Source: Aspergillus flavus (taxonomy: Eukaryota > Ascomycota > Eurotiomycetes > Eurotiales > Aspergillaceae). Taken from it: DNA of 64,000 nt. A model generated the notes under the pieces. That model was not told where the DNA came from. It worked only from the letters and a program-made list of their open reading frames with translations, and searched no databases. Where the stretch lies: positions 1,550,001-1,614,000 of the forward strand of contig NC_092407.1 in NCBI RefSeq assembly GCF_009017415.1, in the 5' to 3' direction. A program made the translations under genes and the position numbers. Of this stretch, positions 23,727-35,628 are shown piece by piece. How positions within the stretch are numbered: the stretch's first letter is position 1; every line of letters begins with the position of its first letter.

Positions 23727-25914
23727 TCATTCTGTACTCTGAGATTCAACAGCGAGCGCAAAGATCTGCTGCAAAAAGGAATGGTTGTGCATGTGCTGTA
23801 TCCCCGTCAAATGTGTGCATAGTATCTCCATGACACGGCTTGTTTGTCGGAGACCCGTAGTTATCGTTTCCAGACCTTCTGTGTAAACATCGTTAATCTT
23901 GACACTATCCACAACCTATAACAGAACACGCAATAACCTCAAAGCACACAAAATCCCCGATGAGAGCGATCGAAATGCCAACCAAACGACCAAAGCAACC
24001 CATGCTGCACAAGAAACTGGCAAATCCATGAGACCAGCTCTCCATGCACTTTCTGCACAACAACAACCACCGAGTATGTCTGGGACACCAATACCGTTCA
24101 CTTTGATGCCCAGCTAGAGCACATTCGCCACTTTTTGCAGTTGACTGAACCACAGGTATGATGGGGTACCACTGCTTCAGTGGCGGATTGTGTGAATTCT
24201 GCTGAAATCTCGCGAGCAGCCTCTGCATCACATCGAATACAATCGATGGCAGGTAGGAAGATGGGGGGAGTTTTAAGACGTTGCCACGTGTGCATAGCAA
24301 CAATCTAAGATGAGCAAGACATCGAGATGATCCGAATCAGGGATGACCTGGGTGTCTTTGACATTGTTGAGCAGATAGCTGTCTGCATTGAGTGTTTTCT
24401 TCGCTTCCCTGGTTTCAGCGAAGGTAAAGCTTTTATTTCTCGGCATTCTATGGCCCGCATAATGCAAGATGGTTGGTTTCAGACTTGGCTTTGGATTTTC
24501 CGACAAGCTCGAGGAGGGCTCGTTGGAATGTGCGTGTGGGATAGCTCTTCGTTCGCCCTTGCATAGATGGTTCATACTCAACCAAGGTGATGCCGCCATA
24601 TAGTAAGGAAGTGAAGAACTATATCACTTGATGCGTTTGTGAGTGTCATTTGACTGTTGGTTGATTTTTTGAATGAGATCGATACTCTCCGGAGTATGAA
24701 GGATCACACTTCCCCTGCGAGTATCTTCCAGAGATTCTTTTTGCGATTGATTGTCATGGTCACAAAATCGTTCAAACATTCCTTGTTGTTCACTGCGTTG
24801 ATCGGGAGTAGGACAGTATTTGATCCGATATTATCTCTTCGAACCTGAAGATTCCTATCCCGGTAACTTTTTGGAATACCGGTTGCAGTCCAGAGTTGAT
24901 TCTCTGCTGCTAAGTTCAAAACCTTCTAGCAAATTTTAGTAAATCTGCCTTCGTTATGACAAGGTCTCTTTCATAGTGCCTCCCAGGGAACATATCTAAG
25001 TGGAAACGTATTTCATCCATGGTAACGGTAGTCGAGCCTTCGATCTTCCATCGGGAAACCTGATAGCCTCTTCCGTGGACAACCTCAAAGCTGAATGCAT
25101 CCCCTTGATGTATTGTATCTTCATCCTGCTCTGATTCGATTTGACTGGCTCTTTTGCTTTTCCTTGTAGCTCAAGTTCCAGTGTCACCATCAGCTTGGTC
25201 AACTTGGTCTCACAGACACGGATTCCAGCAAATGCCGACTACTCCTTACTGGCAAATCCTCCTAGGTTATTCAACCATGGACTGGGGTTTGCTCCTGAGC
25301 TGGGATGCCCTTTTAATTCGAATATTCTGGTGGCCTGAAGTCTCCTGGACTTTCTTCTGGGCTGTGACTTGTTTCTGTTTCTGTTGAGTTCGACCCTTTG
25401 CTCGATGGGGACTTGCTTCAGTTGTTTTTGAGTTCGAATCTCAAGCTTGGTCTGGATAGCTTGGAAGCTACTTGTGACCCATTTAAGCAAGCTGGTTTGA
25501 TTTAATCGCCAAATAGTATCACATACTATTCTGCGCGGTGAACAGTATTGTGGCCCTTCATCCTACTGAACAGGATTATCTATTTTCCTGTTCGCCAGCT
25601 TGAAATATATGCTGGGCAAGCATTCAGATTCACCAGCAGGATCCCTGGACAGCCGAGGTAGGAGGTGGTTCTCTTCGGTTGTTGGCTGTTAATATTCAGC
25701 ACCAGTTGTAGTCTTAAGGGGAGGAAAGAGACTTACAATTAACTGTGGCCCGTGAATTGCTATAGATTGGCTCGCCATCAGGGATTCCACCATTGGTGAT
25801 AGCCGGGAGTGAATCACGGGTTGCGCTGCTCATGAATAGGGTGTTGCTGGGGGTAGGTCGTTGTTTGGCTCGCAGATTGCAAGTTCCTATGCAGCAATGA
25901 CTACATTGAGCCAT
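23727..25914 (-). pseudogene. Decayed gene with caspase-like (LDCCY) segment
   Basis: Minus-strand coding-like pieces lie in several frames and are broken by stops. From 5' to 3' they are: a segment near 25914-25725 ending at a plausible intron (GTAAGT donor); a Gln/Lys-rich coiled-coil-like piece at 25490-25239 (LLKWVTSSFQAIQTKLE); a piece reading about SFEVVHGRGYQVSRWKIEG and FPGRHYERDLVITKADLLK near 25110-24920; 24599-24273 with LHYAGH and VLLILDCCYAHVATS; and a tail at 23912-23727. The LHY.GH plus LDCCY pair resembles the His and Cys of caspase-like domains found in fungal NLR-type or metacaspase-like proteins. No intact frame joins them. The link between the upstream pieces and the caspase-like part is inference. 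Confidence 0.38.
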
Positions 25915-25950
25915 TTGTCGAGATGTGAAATATTGAAGTGAAAATAGTGG

Positions 25951-27700
25951 TGGAGGGTGGCGAACCGAGTATCCAAGGAAATATAGCTAGAATGGAAGTA
26001 TGGGTGTACACCTGAGGCTTGAAGTATTGGCAACAACCATAGGGCTTCCTCCTTCAACACCCAAACCTCTATTCTTAGCACCAGATACTCCACTGTTTGT
26101 AGAATTGCCTATACCGTGGAACATCTGCAGGTGCTAGAGGCCCATCCGTTCTCACTCACATAGTATTCATTTTGATATGCGCTCGATCTCTCCGCAAGAT
26201 CTTGGCCACTTGGGACGTTCTGCCTCGACAACCAATCAGGTGCCACCCTGTGTATTCCTCGAAATCCTCCAAACTGAGACGTTCGACAAGAAGTTTGTGT
26301 TGTTATTTCGCTTTTCCGATACTTGTTGATCGTTCATTCTCTCGTCTACAGACATGACACAGTTTTGGCACAGAACTTGCCAATTTCTGCACTCCGATGT
26401 TGATTGAGGGACATTAAGATGCGGTGCATCTCAAAAGAGATGGGTCGAATTTGAAAGAATAACTCGATAATGGAAGCCAAGGAGTAAGGCATTGGATTAG
26501 GGCTATGAATGACTTCTCAAGGTCTTAACTTGCCCCCGAATGCAATGCTGTATGAAGTCGAATTCTATGTGAGACCATGTGAAGACTGCAGGCTGCCAGG
26601 CGATGTCATTCTCACTGTCTTCAAAAGAGTGCTTGTTGTTGATGTTATGAATGCGATAACCCTTGCTGCTTCATAGTCTGTGACCGTACCGTAGTAGCAT
26701 CTGTTCCTCTGTTGCTAAATTGTTATATTCGTGAACTCAACAACGCAAATCCAGTAGGCCAAGTGAAGGCTACCTTAATGCCACCGTGACCTCTGTTCTA
26801 ACTGTTTCTCCTTCCTCCCTTCCCCACGTTTACCACCTTCTCCTCCCTGCTTTGGTGCGTGTTTGCTTGACCCAAGTTCGGAGGCCATGGTTTGGTCGAA
26901 TCCTGAACTAAAGCCCTTTCTGAATCAGCTCTCCGGTTTGGCTTTGATAAAGAGAAACAGATTTATCGAACCCTCGATCGGACCAGCCGTACAAATCAAG
27001 AGTAGCGTGTCATCAGGGACACGAGGAATGGTTAATAAATGTGACGCACTTACAGAGAGATTCGAAAAAATGAGAAGCGGAAACATCCATAACACTTCTC
27101 AGCTCTGAGCACAGGACCTCAATCTGACGAAAAACTATGCATGAGAGCGTAGTATCCTCTATAGACGATATATGGTTTGCATCTGGTCAAGAATGGTTCA
27201 CCGAACGGGGCCCTACCTGTCGTACCTTACAGTCCGCACGCGTTGTAAGTCTTATGCTGGATCGCGTGACCAAGACGTCATTGGGTCTGATATTCCAGGT
27301 GGACTGGGCCATCGCAGAAGATGTCCGACGTGAGGTTGTAGAGTCTGGTTAACAACGATCTCGTGTGAGAGTTGTCGCTGTGGTTCGTGCGAACTCACTC
27401 GCATATTCAGGGTCCTGTCTTGGGTCAATGCTAAAGGCGACGAGAGCATGTTTCCAGGGCCCACTTGTGAAGAAATGGATGTATTTTGATAGTTGGTTTG
27501 TACTCTCTCTCGACGACAGGCCATGTCATTGTCGCCTCCCTGTCTTGAAATTACCGTTCGGGAATAAGGTCGACCAGTGACCGGGGATCAACTTCAGGGG
27601 AAGGTAAACGTCGACCTTTGCCCCCACCACCATGGCCGCCTCCCCGTGGCCACCATGGGCCATCCTCGTTGTTGCATATAACGGTAGCTGCCGCTAAAAC
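25951..27700. other. Gene-free, probably degenerate repeat-derived DNA
   Basis: Stop-rich in all frames, with no family pattern found. It lies between the caspase-like relic and the integrase relic and may be decayed mobile DNA. Confidence 0.4.
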
Positions 27701-28051
27701 AAGATGGTTAGGGCAATAATTGCCCACTACCACAGGGTTGAAGTTGACCTGGTCTTGCGGCGGCCATACTTGTCACGACTTGGGACGGACGGGTCCCTGT
27801 GGTAGGCGTGAGCAAGCTTTCGGCTGATAAATTGGTGGGACATAATGAAATCATGAACTCGCAGCTGTGGAAGGCATCAACCCTGCACACGGCGATATTC
27901 CTGTGGTCGAGAGCGAGAGGTTGAGTGTGTGGATAGCCCAGTACGATTGTATACTCCCGGAACTGGTAAGTTATACAACTGTCAAGGTCCCGTTCCTTTA
28001 CAAAGTTCAAGGTTTGTACTATCGTATAAAGGGTGTTAGCCTGGCGATCTT

Positions 28052-28680
28052 CTAAGACACGAGATAAGAATTCGCTTCCTTAGTGAACTCACATGTAGCT
28101 AGATGAAACAACATCATCTCTCGATGCAGATGCCATTGCACATTCGGTTCAGGTGTCAATGTATTCATATGTGGGATCATGGCTCCAATTATCTGGATGG
28201 TTCGTTCAGTCTGTCCGTCGGTTTGAGGATGGTAGGCAGTCGAATAGCTCACTTCGCCATTGGCTGTTGGAACATGCCCGTCCAAAATCCGACATGAATC
28301 TCGCATTGCGGTCAGAGATACACTGGTCATTCTCTAAGCCAGCCACACCCGACTGCCCGTGCAATGACGTGTACATTATCTCTGAAGCTCTCGAACATCA
28401 CGCGAATGTGCTTTCTCTTTTTTTCCCGGGGGAGGGGGGCGGAATTCACGAGTAGAAGTTTTATTCCCCAGACCACTATATCCGTTCGGGTCACAGACAG
28501 CGGCTATGACGGGAGTAGATATGGCCTCCAAATGTTGACTCGCTCTCGTTATCGATGCTGGCCATGTCTATGGCTTGGATTATTTATTCTGCAGCCTTGT
28601 GATATCTGGAAATGGTCAGCGAACAGTTGGCAATGTAGATGAGGGATCATGGTAAACCCCCGTGATAATGTCGAGTCCTT
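28052..28680 (-). mobile_element. Relic of a Ty3/Gypsy LTR retrotransposon integrase
   Basis: At 28330-28052 (minus) the frame reads YSTAYHPQTDGQTERT, the hallmark of the Ty3/Gypsy integrase core. Just upstream, in a shifted frame, ISDRNARFMSDF corresponds to the conserved SDR.P.F.S.F block. Further upstream (about 28650-28590) LPTVRRPFPDIT resembles the LP.P..PW.DIS block that begins the integrase core. The segments are separated by frameshifts and stops, so the element is dead. No reverse transcriptase, protease, gag or LTR pair was found within the window, so only an integrase scrap remains. It marks a transposon-prone region. Confidence 0.8.
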
Positions 28681-28749
28681 GCTGCGTATCTTCCGCATCG
28701 AAGACATTATTTGGAGCGTGTCACACCGCCTCATGTCTGGCAATCTATC

Positions 28750-30262
28750 TACAGTGATTTGAAGGGCTCGACAGACGGAGTAGGGAAGAGGAGGAGTTTG
28801 GAAGAAAGTAATGCATGATTTTTCTCCACCGGTCCGGTTCCAGATGCTTCTTGGGGCTCATAATCTCACACATGGTACACCATTCACTCGCTGCGATAGC
28901 TCTATTTGAGACATCTGGGGAAAGCGATTGTTGATCGATAGAGGAAGAAGACTATATATGTCCAGTGGCAGGCTCATAACCTGTACCAAGAGAAGAGTGC
29001 TCGATACCCAAGAGTAGATATCTCAAGGAGTATGTGATCTCTTAAATATTCGTCCGTAGGGCCCTGGGCTACGTGAAATTTGTGAAGTTACACGCCATAT
29101 ATTGAATTAACAATATAGGTATATGGTCTGGACTCAATCGATCAATCAAAATTCAATAACCTGATGGAGCCTACCTAACGTGCCTGTCACAGCACCTTCC
29201 CCAGTTCACTCATCCTCTGCGTCTTGTCCATCATCCTGTCCACCGTTTCTTTGTACTATCTGTTCACAAACCACTGGGCTGGACCAGCGTCTTCCCCCTC
29301 TGCTCCATTAATTTCGTTGGTATGTTCCGGCTCCTGTGTGACCAGCTCCGCTTCAGGAAACTGGCCCAGGGTCTGGACTCTTAAGTGTGTTACGTGGGAT
29401 ATGCGCCAACTGTTTCATTAATTTGTTTGTCTGATTGGAGGTGAACGGTCGGCTCCTGTCCTTGATTGATTCAGGTAGACTCTCCGACTTTTATTCGGTT
29501 CTATATACTCAATAAGTTTGGCTTCCACTGTTTTTGCACACCTTTAGGGTAGCAGGCTTCGTAGGCGCCGTATTGAATTATTCGCAATTCTTGTGAATAT
29601 ACCGATATATTACGGAAATTGGTGAAAGTAAGAATTTCAGAAGACCACAGTTCGGACTTAGTATCCCTAGAAATCTAACTTAATATCTATAATCTGAGTG
29701 GTCAGAACTACAAAGATAGTAAAGAAAGTATATATTATAAGATATACAACCCCTTCTACTTGCCCTTCAAGGCTTCTCATTGGTTTGGTTACTCAGCTGT
29801 AAATCACTTGTCTGCCATATTTTCCACTCTCTTTAGATTTGGACACCTTGATCAGCATTTCTGCATCAGCTGGCCAATGAGAAACGCTTTCTTAGTTCTG
29901 TGTTATCTAATTGTACCGTATCAGCTAGTAGCTATGTGGAATCCAACCAGAGTCCTTATACATCAGTTTCCTCGGTACAACTGGGGACCCACCCAAGAGT
30001 CCAAGAGTCCGACAGGTATGTCCTACATTGAAGCGACGGTAATCAACGTAGCCGTGGTTTGGATCTCTCCTCAGCGGAGAATTTATCTTTCAGCTCGACA
30101 ACACTAGCGTATAAAGTATAGAGAGATCAACACTCTATCTTGTTCAGCTGGCCACGATCGCCACATCTGGGAGGAGTTGAACGACAAAGCGAGATGGTTG
30201 TTGGACGACTCGGATGAGTAGGTGACGAAGGGTGTCTTTTCTATATATTTACTTATTACCTC
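28750..30262. other. AT-rich gene-free region
   Basis: No supported gene. It may contain further degraded retroelement sequence upstream of the integrase relic, but no reverse transcriptase motif (such as YxDD) was recognised. Confidence 0.4.
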
Positions 30263-30303
30263 AATATAGGTTTTTCCTGTGTTATAGCAGGTTTTCCTAT
30301 ATT
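30263..30303. repeat. Nested short inverted repeat
   Basis: AATATAGG (30263-30270) and CCTATATT (30296-30303) are perfect inverted copies; inside them CCTG (30276-30279) and CAGG (30288-30291) form a second inverted pair. T-runs separate the arms. It could be a weak hairpin or terminator-like structure, or chance in AT-rich DNA. Confidence 0.45.
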
Positions 30304-30738
30304 ATATTGTAAATGCAGAGGTGTTGATAATTACATTCTTATTTTATTTTTTTTCCCCATCAACCTCCCTACCACCTCTCTCGACACCTTCCGCTCTACA
30401 CCATTAAGATGTCGAGACGAGCACCGTGCGCCTTCAGCGGATGTTTATCTACCAAGTGCAGGCACGGCTTGCCTCATATCCAGGGGATAGACTTAATCCT
30501 AAGTTATTCTTCGATTACAGTATGAAAAACGGTAGTAAGGTAGAAGGGTTACATGGAACCGGCATCTACACGTCACCACCCCTCAGCCAAGCCCTAAAAC
30601 GACGAAAGCAAGAATCAAGCCACAATCATACCACGACACATTATAACCCCACCTCTACTCAAAACAAAATGCAATCAAAACCTCCATATCAGTGCGACCT
30701 TCCCATAACCAAACAAAGAAGATTCCTAATCGTCCAAC

Positions 30739-31782
30739 ATGAAGCTAGCAGTCTTCAGCGCCAAATCCTACGACAAGCACTACTTCGACGCCACACTCCG
30801 CAAACACCACCCCGCCCTTTGTGAGATAACCTACCATTCATTCGCCCTCTCCTCCGAGACCGTATCCCTCGCCCAAGACAGCGATGCAGTCTGCGTCTTT
30901 GTAAACGACCAACTAGACGCCCCCGTCCTCGAAACCCTCTACGCAAACGGCGTCCGCGCCATTCTCCTCCGTTGTGCGGGCTTCAACAACATCAACCTGC
31001 AAGTCGCCGAAGACCTAGGCTTCTTCGTCGCAAACGTCCCCTCGTATTCCCCCGAAGCGGTCGCCGAGTTTGCCGTGGCGCTGATCCAGACCCTGAATCG
31101 CAAGACACATCGCGCCTTTAACCGCGTCCGGGAGGGGAACTTCAACCTTGAGGGATTTCTGGGCCGCACGCTCTACGGGAAAACAGTGGGGGTTGTAGGC
31201 GTGGGTCGCATCGGGCTGGCGTTTGCGAAGATATTACATGGGTTTGGATGCAAATTGGTGGCATATGATCCGTTTGGAGGTGAGGAGTTCAAGAAGTATG
31301 GGGAGTTTGTGGAGTTAGGGGATTTGTTGGCGCAAAGCGATGTGGTTAGTTTGCATTGTCCTCTGACGGAGGGGACGAGGCATGTGATCAATGATGAGAA
31401 TCTTGGGCGCATGAAGAAGGGGGCCTTGTTGGTTAATACTTCTCGGGGAGGGTTGGTAAACACCAAGGCTGTTATTAATGCGCTCAAGTCGGGTCAACTG
31501 GGTGGTGTGGCGCTGGATGTGTATGAGGAGGAAGGGGCGCTGTTCTACAATGATCATTCTGGCGAGATTATCCATGATGATGTGTTGATGCGACTGATGA
31601 CGTTCCCGAATGTGCTTGTTTGCGGTCATCAGGCGTTCTATACGGAGGAGGCGCTTAGTGAGATCGCTGGGGTTACGTTGGGGAATCTGGAGGACTTTGT
31701 TCTGAAGAGGACTTGTAAGAATTCGCTGGTACGCGAGGGTCATTTAGTGGTTCCGATGGACAAGGAGCCTGTGCGGTTATAG
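30739..31782 (+). CDS. D-lactate dehydrogenase-type D-2-hydroxyacid dehydrogenase
   Basis: Single exon, 347 aa. It is an NAD-dependent D-isomer-specific 2-hydroxyacid dehydrogenase. The Rossmann motif GVVGVGRIG is central; the three catalytic positions are visible as Arg236 (NTSRGG), Glu265 (DVYEEE) and His297 (CGHQAFYT). The substrate-binding segment LRCAGFNNINL matches the LdhA subgroup, which reduces pyruvate to D-lactate or acts on related 2-oxo acids in the cytosol. The length fits the bacterial and fungal LdhA family (about 330-350 aa). It converges with the Zn2Cys6 gene downstream (186 bp between stops). Fungal LdhA-like genes are often of bacterial appearance; the real substrate is not determined by sequence. 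Confidence 0.93.
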   Translation: MKLAVFSAKSYDKHYFDATLRKHHPALCEITYHSFALSSETVSLAQDSDAVCVFVNDQLDAPVLETLYANGVRAILLRCAGFNNINLQVAEDLGFFVANVPSYSPEAVAEFAVALIQTLNRKTHRAFNRVREGNFNLEGFLGRTLYGKTVGVVGVGRIGLAFAKILHGFGCKLVAYDPFGGEEFKKYGEFVELGDLLAQSDVVSLHCPLTEGTRHVINDENLGRMKKGALLVNTSRGGLVNTKAVINALKSGQLGGVALDVYEEEGALFYNDHSGEIIHDDVLMRLMTFPNVLVCGHQAFYTEEALSEIAGVTLGNLEDFVLKRTCKNSLVREGHLVVPMDKEPVRL

Positions 31783-31968
31783 GGGGTTGTTTAGAATCGA
31801 CCCAAGTTGAGAAGGATGTTCTTGACTCTTGCTGGAGACATTCGACTACCGAACGCTGGATTCATCCTACTATACTCATCATTCATGTAGTCGTGGCTGA
31901 TATCTACGAGGATTGTCATACATAGGATTCATTGATTCATCTATAATCATTAACCGGTGATTTGAATA

Positions 31969-34153
31969 TCACGTCGCAATAATCGGACATCGCTCATGCT
32001 TCAGAACATCAAACCAACTCAGCGTATAATTCTTCGCCTGATCGCGCGCGTTCCAAACCATCTGTGCAGTCTTCGCCGCGGCCGAAAAAGAAGAGAGTGA
32101 TGTACGCTGGCCAGTGGTGACCAACCAGTCTAGCAACCCGCGCTGCAAGTCAGGGTCTAACGCCTCACAGGCGGCGACAAAGCCAGGCCAAAGAATCGCG
32201 GTATCATTCGACACACTGTCAGCACGTGCGTTGTCGCTGCGCCGCAGGAAATCCAGACATTTCCGGACGGTATCTTGGAGAATCAGGGCGCTTATGTTAG
32301 GAATCCGACGATAGTAGAATAGGATTAAGGCTTGATGCATTGCTCGCATCAATAGCTGGGATGTATGATTGTCGCTGTCCTCGCTACCCTCAATGGCCGA
32401 ATGGCTTATTAAGGAGGGATAGGGGCGGGACGGTAGCTCCCAGGACAGGATGTACTGCTCAAGGAGGCTCGCGCGTTTTTCCAGATCCTGTAGTACGTTG
32501 GTGTCAACCGTAGCGCTGCGATGCAGTAACTCTCGTTCGTTGGCAATGCGGATCGTCTGCGAGAGAAGAGTCATCAACGACTCCGGAACACCGTAGATAT
32601 CTGGGTAGAGTGTGTCTCTCCATTGGCCCATCACCTCTAGATGGATGTCGTTGTGGCCAACTTCGTCGCTTTTCTGTAAGCTGAGATCAATTTCCTCGTC
32701 CAGACTATCATGCGCCACACGGAAGCTTCGTAGGGAGAGAGGGGAGGATTCAATCGTTAGTAAGCTGGAACTAGGGCGGTCCGGGCATATATCAAGGAGT
32801 GCGCAGCCGCACGTGCTCTCAGCCATGATACGTATGTACGTATAGACATGATGAAGGGAGCGGACTTTGAGTGACTTGTGTGGCTTGGGCAGCCCTCGTA
32901 TGCGAATGAGATACTCTGCGTCGACTAGGAAGGCTTGAGCATTGGAGTTTTCTCCGTGAAATATCTAAAGTTCACATCAGTAATGTAACCGACGTTATAA
33001 AAGAGGAGAGCAACATACCGAGAGCATGACCATAGAAAGAACAGCCATCAACAGCTCCTTATACTTGGCACGTCTTGGTCCAAGAACTTCCTCATTGAGG
33101 GCTAGCTCGAGATGTTGTTTGGCTATTTCTTTATACCCCTTTGATGACGTGTTGAAGTCTACGGCGTTTGGATTACGTGAAAGCATATGGAGACAGCTGG
33201 CGGCAAGCAGTGAGTAGAATAAGGAGAGCCTCGTATGACTAGCGGTCTGCTGGATACTGAGCTCTGCATATGTACTCATTGCAGTGGGAAGATGGATTGC
33301 CTGCCAGGGACATTTCCGACAATTCTTCAACGGGAATGATAGGGAGATGATGTTCTCTTTGAAATATCGGAGTAGTTTAGGTGCCTGTGATGGAATATAC
33401 TTGCTCCTTGATAGTGCCAGGGAGGGGTTGGGTATTAGAGATATTTGTAGAGGAGTTTGTTGACCGACAAGCTCATCGGAAATGATGCCTAGAGGGTCTG
33501 GTAATAGCACCTCCAGATTGTCCAGCATTGGGTCAACTTCTAACGACAAATCCGCTCTAGGCACGTCTTCGACATCTTCGGTTATGTCGTAAAGGCCATC
33601 AAACAAGTGGTTATCCTCTGCAATGGTAGGAGCGGAGTCCAGAGAAGGCCAGAGGAAGTCCCAGTCCGCCTGAGATGACTCGGCCCGGTCTGGCTGAGAT
33701 GCATCATGGCCACCTGGAGATGTCGCGCTCGGCGATAGCCTCAGGATTCCGAAAGGGCCTTGGAATGGATCTTGCTCCCAGCGTGAGTCCGCTCGTCCGT
33801 GCTCGCCATCCAGCTTGGTCAACGCGGCAGTCGCGGATTGCCGACCGAGGCTATCGACAGTCATTCGCGTCATCCGCTCTTGCTCCTCCACTGGCATATG
33901 GGTTAACATTCGCTCTTCTGTCGCCTATCATGGAAGGATAGTTACTAGAGAATAATGGACGGCGGAATACGCGATCAGGATCTTGAGAACAATCTCGCAG
34001 GGCATCTTTGGCCCATATCAGTTGGCGTTCGTAGCCAAGACATGTCAAACCCTGCTGCTGACACTTCTGGCACCCAGGCCGACTTTCATCACATTTTACA
34101 TGGCGACTGCGACAGGTCCCACAGCCAGTAAGGGTGCGGTTACGCTGGAGCAT
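31969..34153 (-). CDS. Zn2Cys6 transcription factor (Fungal_trans_2 type)
   Basis: Three exons (34153..33971, 33924..33019, 32964..31969), all joined in phase 0, introns 46 and 54 bp, about 694 aa. The N-terminal binuclear zinc cluster has the C-x2-C-x6-C-x6-C-x2-C-x6-C pattern with Cys at 11, 14, 21, 28, 31 and 38, within GCGTCRSRHVKCDE. RQLIWAKD follows, as in Arg81/ArcA-like regulators. The middle is acidic and Ser/Asp-rich; the C-terminal half is helical and matches the fungal-specific domain in pattern (HGENSNAQAFLVDAEYLI; MRAMHQALILFYYRRIPN). It is a nuclear DNA-binding regulator. Its closeness to the epimerase-like, FAD oxidoreductase and D-2-hydroxyacid dehydrogenase genes suggests, without proof, that it controls some of them. 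Confidence 0.9.
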
Positions 34154-34361
34154 TCTGCATAATTCAGAGGGTTTGGAAGAGAAGGATGTGCGGGAGGATG
34201 GGAGGATTACTGATGATAAATATTTAAATTATATCGGATCGAACTAATTTATGGGGTTTTCGCCACCGATTCTACTGAGCCCCACCATACAAAATCTAAA
34301 AATACCTTAATATTCTATACGCCTCACGACCGATAAAGAAATTTATATAATTATAGCAATT

Positions 34362-35628
34362 CTACAGTTTGGAATTCAACTGCGATGCTTCCTCCCGCAC
34401 AGCTCTCGGAATCTCTCCCTCTAGACTGGGACCCTGTGGCTGCCAACCCAGCAGCTCTCGTGCCCGAGCCGCAGTATATTGAACATTCGTTCCCCAAAGC
34501 ACAGCACCATGTGCAGTCAACTTGTCTGCAGCATCGGCATCGATACTCTTAACGGTGGAGTCTTTGATGAAGCCTTGTTCAGCAGCAAACGAAGCTACCC
34601 GTTGAGAAATCTCCCCAAACGGCTATATCCAAGAATCAGAAAACCAAACTCAATAATTATCCAAAGGGGGCAATTGGACTCACCATCTTTCCATTCTCAG
34701 CAAAATAAATCCCATTCTCGTTCCAGATCGACGGATTTTGGGAGTTTGACAACGCTTCCTGAGTCAACTTCAAAACTAACTGCGCAATATCCGAGACGTG
34801 AACATTGCTCCAGCAGCTGAGGCCTCTGCCGACTTGGAGACCATGGCCATGCTGAATGGTAGATTTTGCCAGGTCCGGGAGTTGTATGCTGCGCTGATTC
34901 ACAAGACCTCGTCCCCGGCCGTAGATCAGTGGCCCGTAAATAATGGCCGTTCGGACGTGAGGGTTTGTGGCGGAGAGTTTAAGAAGGAGGTTATCAACGG
35001 CACGCTTTGGTGAGGACGTGATGATGCTTCGAATTTCGGATATGCCTTGTAAATCATTGAATTCCTGCGAGCGTGGTTCGCCATAGGCATTGGCTGTGAT
35101 GTCGGGTCCGGAGAGCAGGCTGGCACCGGAGATTTGGATCCATACTATTGTTTTGTCAGAATGTCACAATTAAGGGATAATGCAAGTGTTGACAGAAATG
35201 GGAATGTATACCTGGCTTTTGGCGCTTGCTTTCTGTCAAGCCTTGTGCAATGGCAGTAGCGCTGGCTAGGTGATTTGAGCTGGCGAGATCTTTTTCCTTG
35301 GTTAGCGTACCAACGGCAACGACGAACAGGGACAGAGTCTTACGAAGAACAACGTCAGCCTCCGAGGCTTCGCTTGTGATCTTGGCGGTGGAATCTAAGT
35401 CCCCAATGACCGGAGCTACGGATGGGAACCTGTCTGTGAGCTGAGATGCTCGGCTCTCACTCCGAACGAGGGCGGAGATATTCGAATTGCGAAAGGCTTG
35501 TGTGAGAGCGAAGAGGACATCCCCACCAATATATCCTGTGGCACCGGTTCTGATTGGGATTCTGTATTAGTGCTATGTCGTCGATGTTTTTGATGTCTTT
35601 GGAGTACTCACATGAAAATGCGAGACAT
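34362..35628 (-). CDS. NAD(P)-dependent epimerase/dehydratase-like (extended SDR)
   Basis: Five exons from splice signals and phase: 35628..35612 (17 nt), 35561..35344, 35289..35212, 35144..34684, 34622..34362; about 344 aa. The Rossmann start is RTGATGYIGGDVLFAL (TGxxGxxG). Later come VIGDLDS, HLASSNHLASA in the position of the post-beta4 segment, YGPLIYGRG and WSNVHVSDIAQLV, typical of extended SDRs. The classical YxxxK is not obvious where expected: SPKRAVDNLL follows the SII stretch, so the catalytic Tyr may be replaced, as in NmrA-like or atypical members. The product is cytosolic. The gene shares a 626-bp divergent promoter with the FAD oxidoreductase gene. Substrate unknown. Confidence 0.87.

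Noticed and set aside
25425..25445. GAGTTCGAATCTC, resembling a tRNA T-arm
   Set aside because: No matching acceptor, D or anticodon stems around it.
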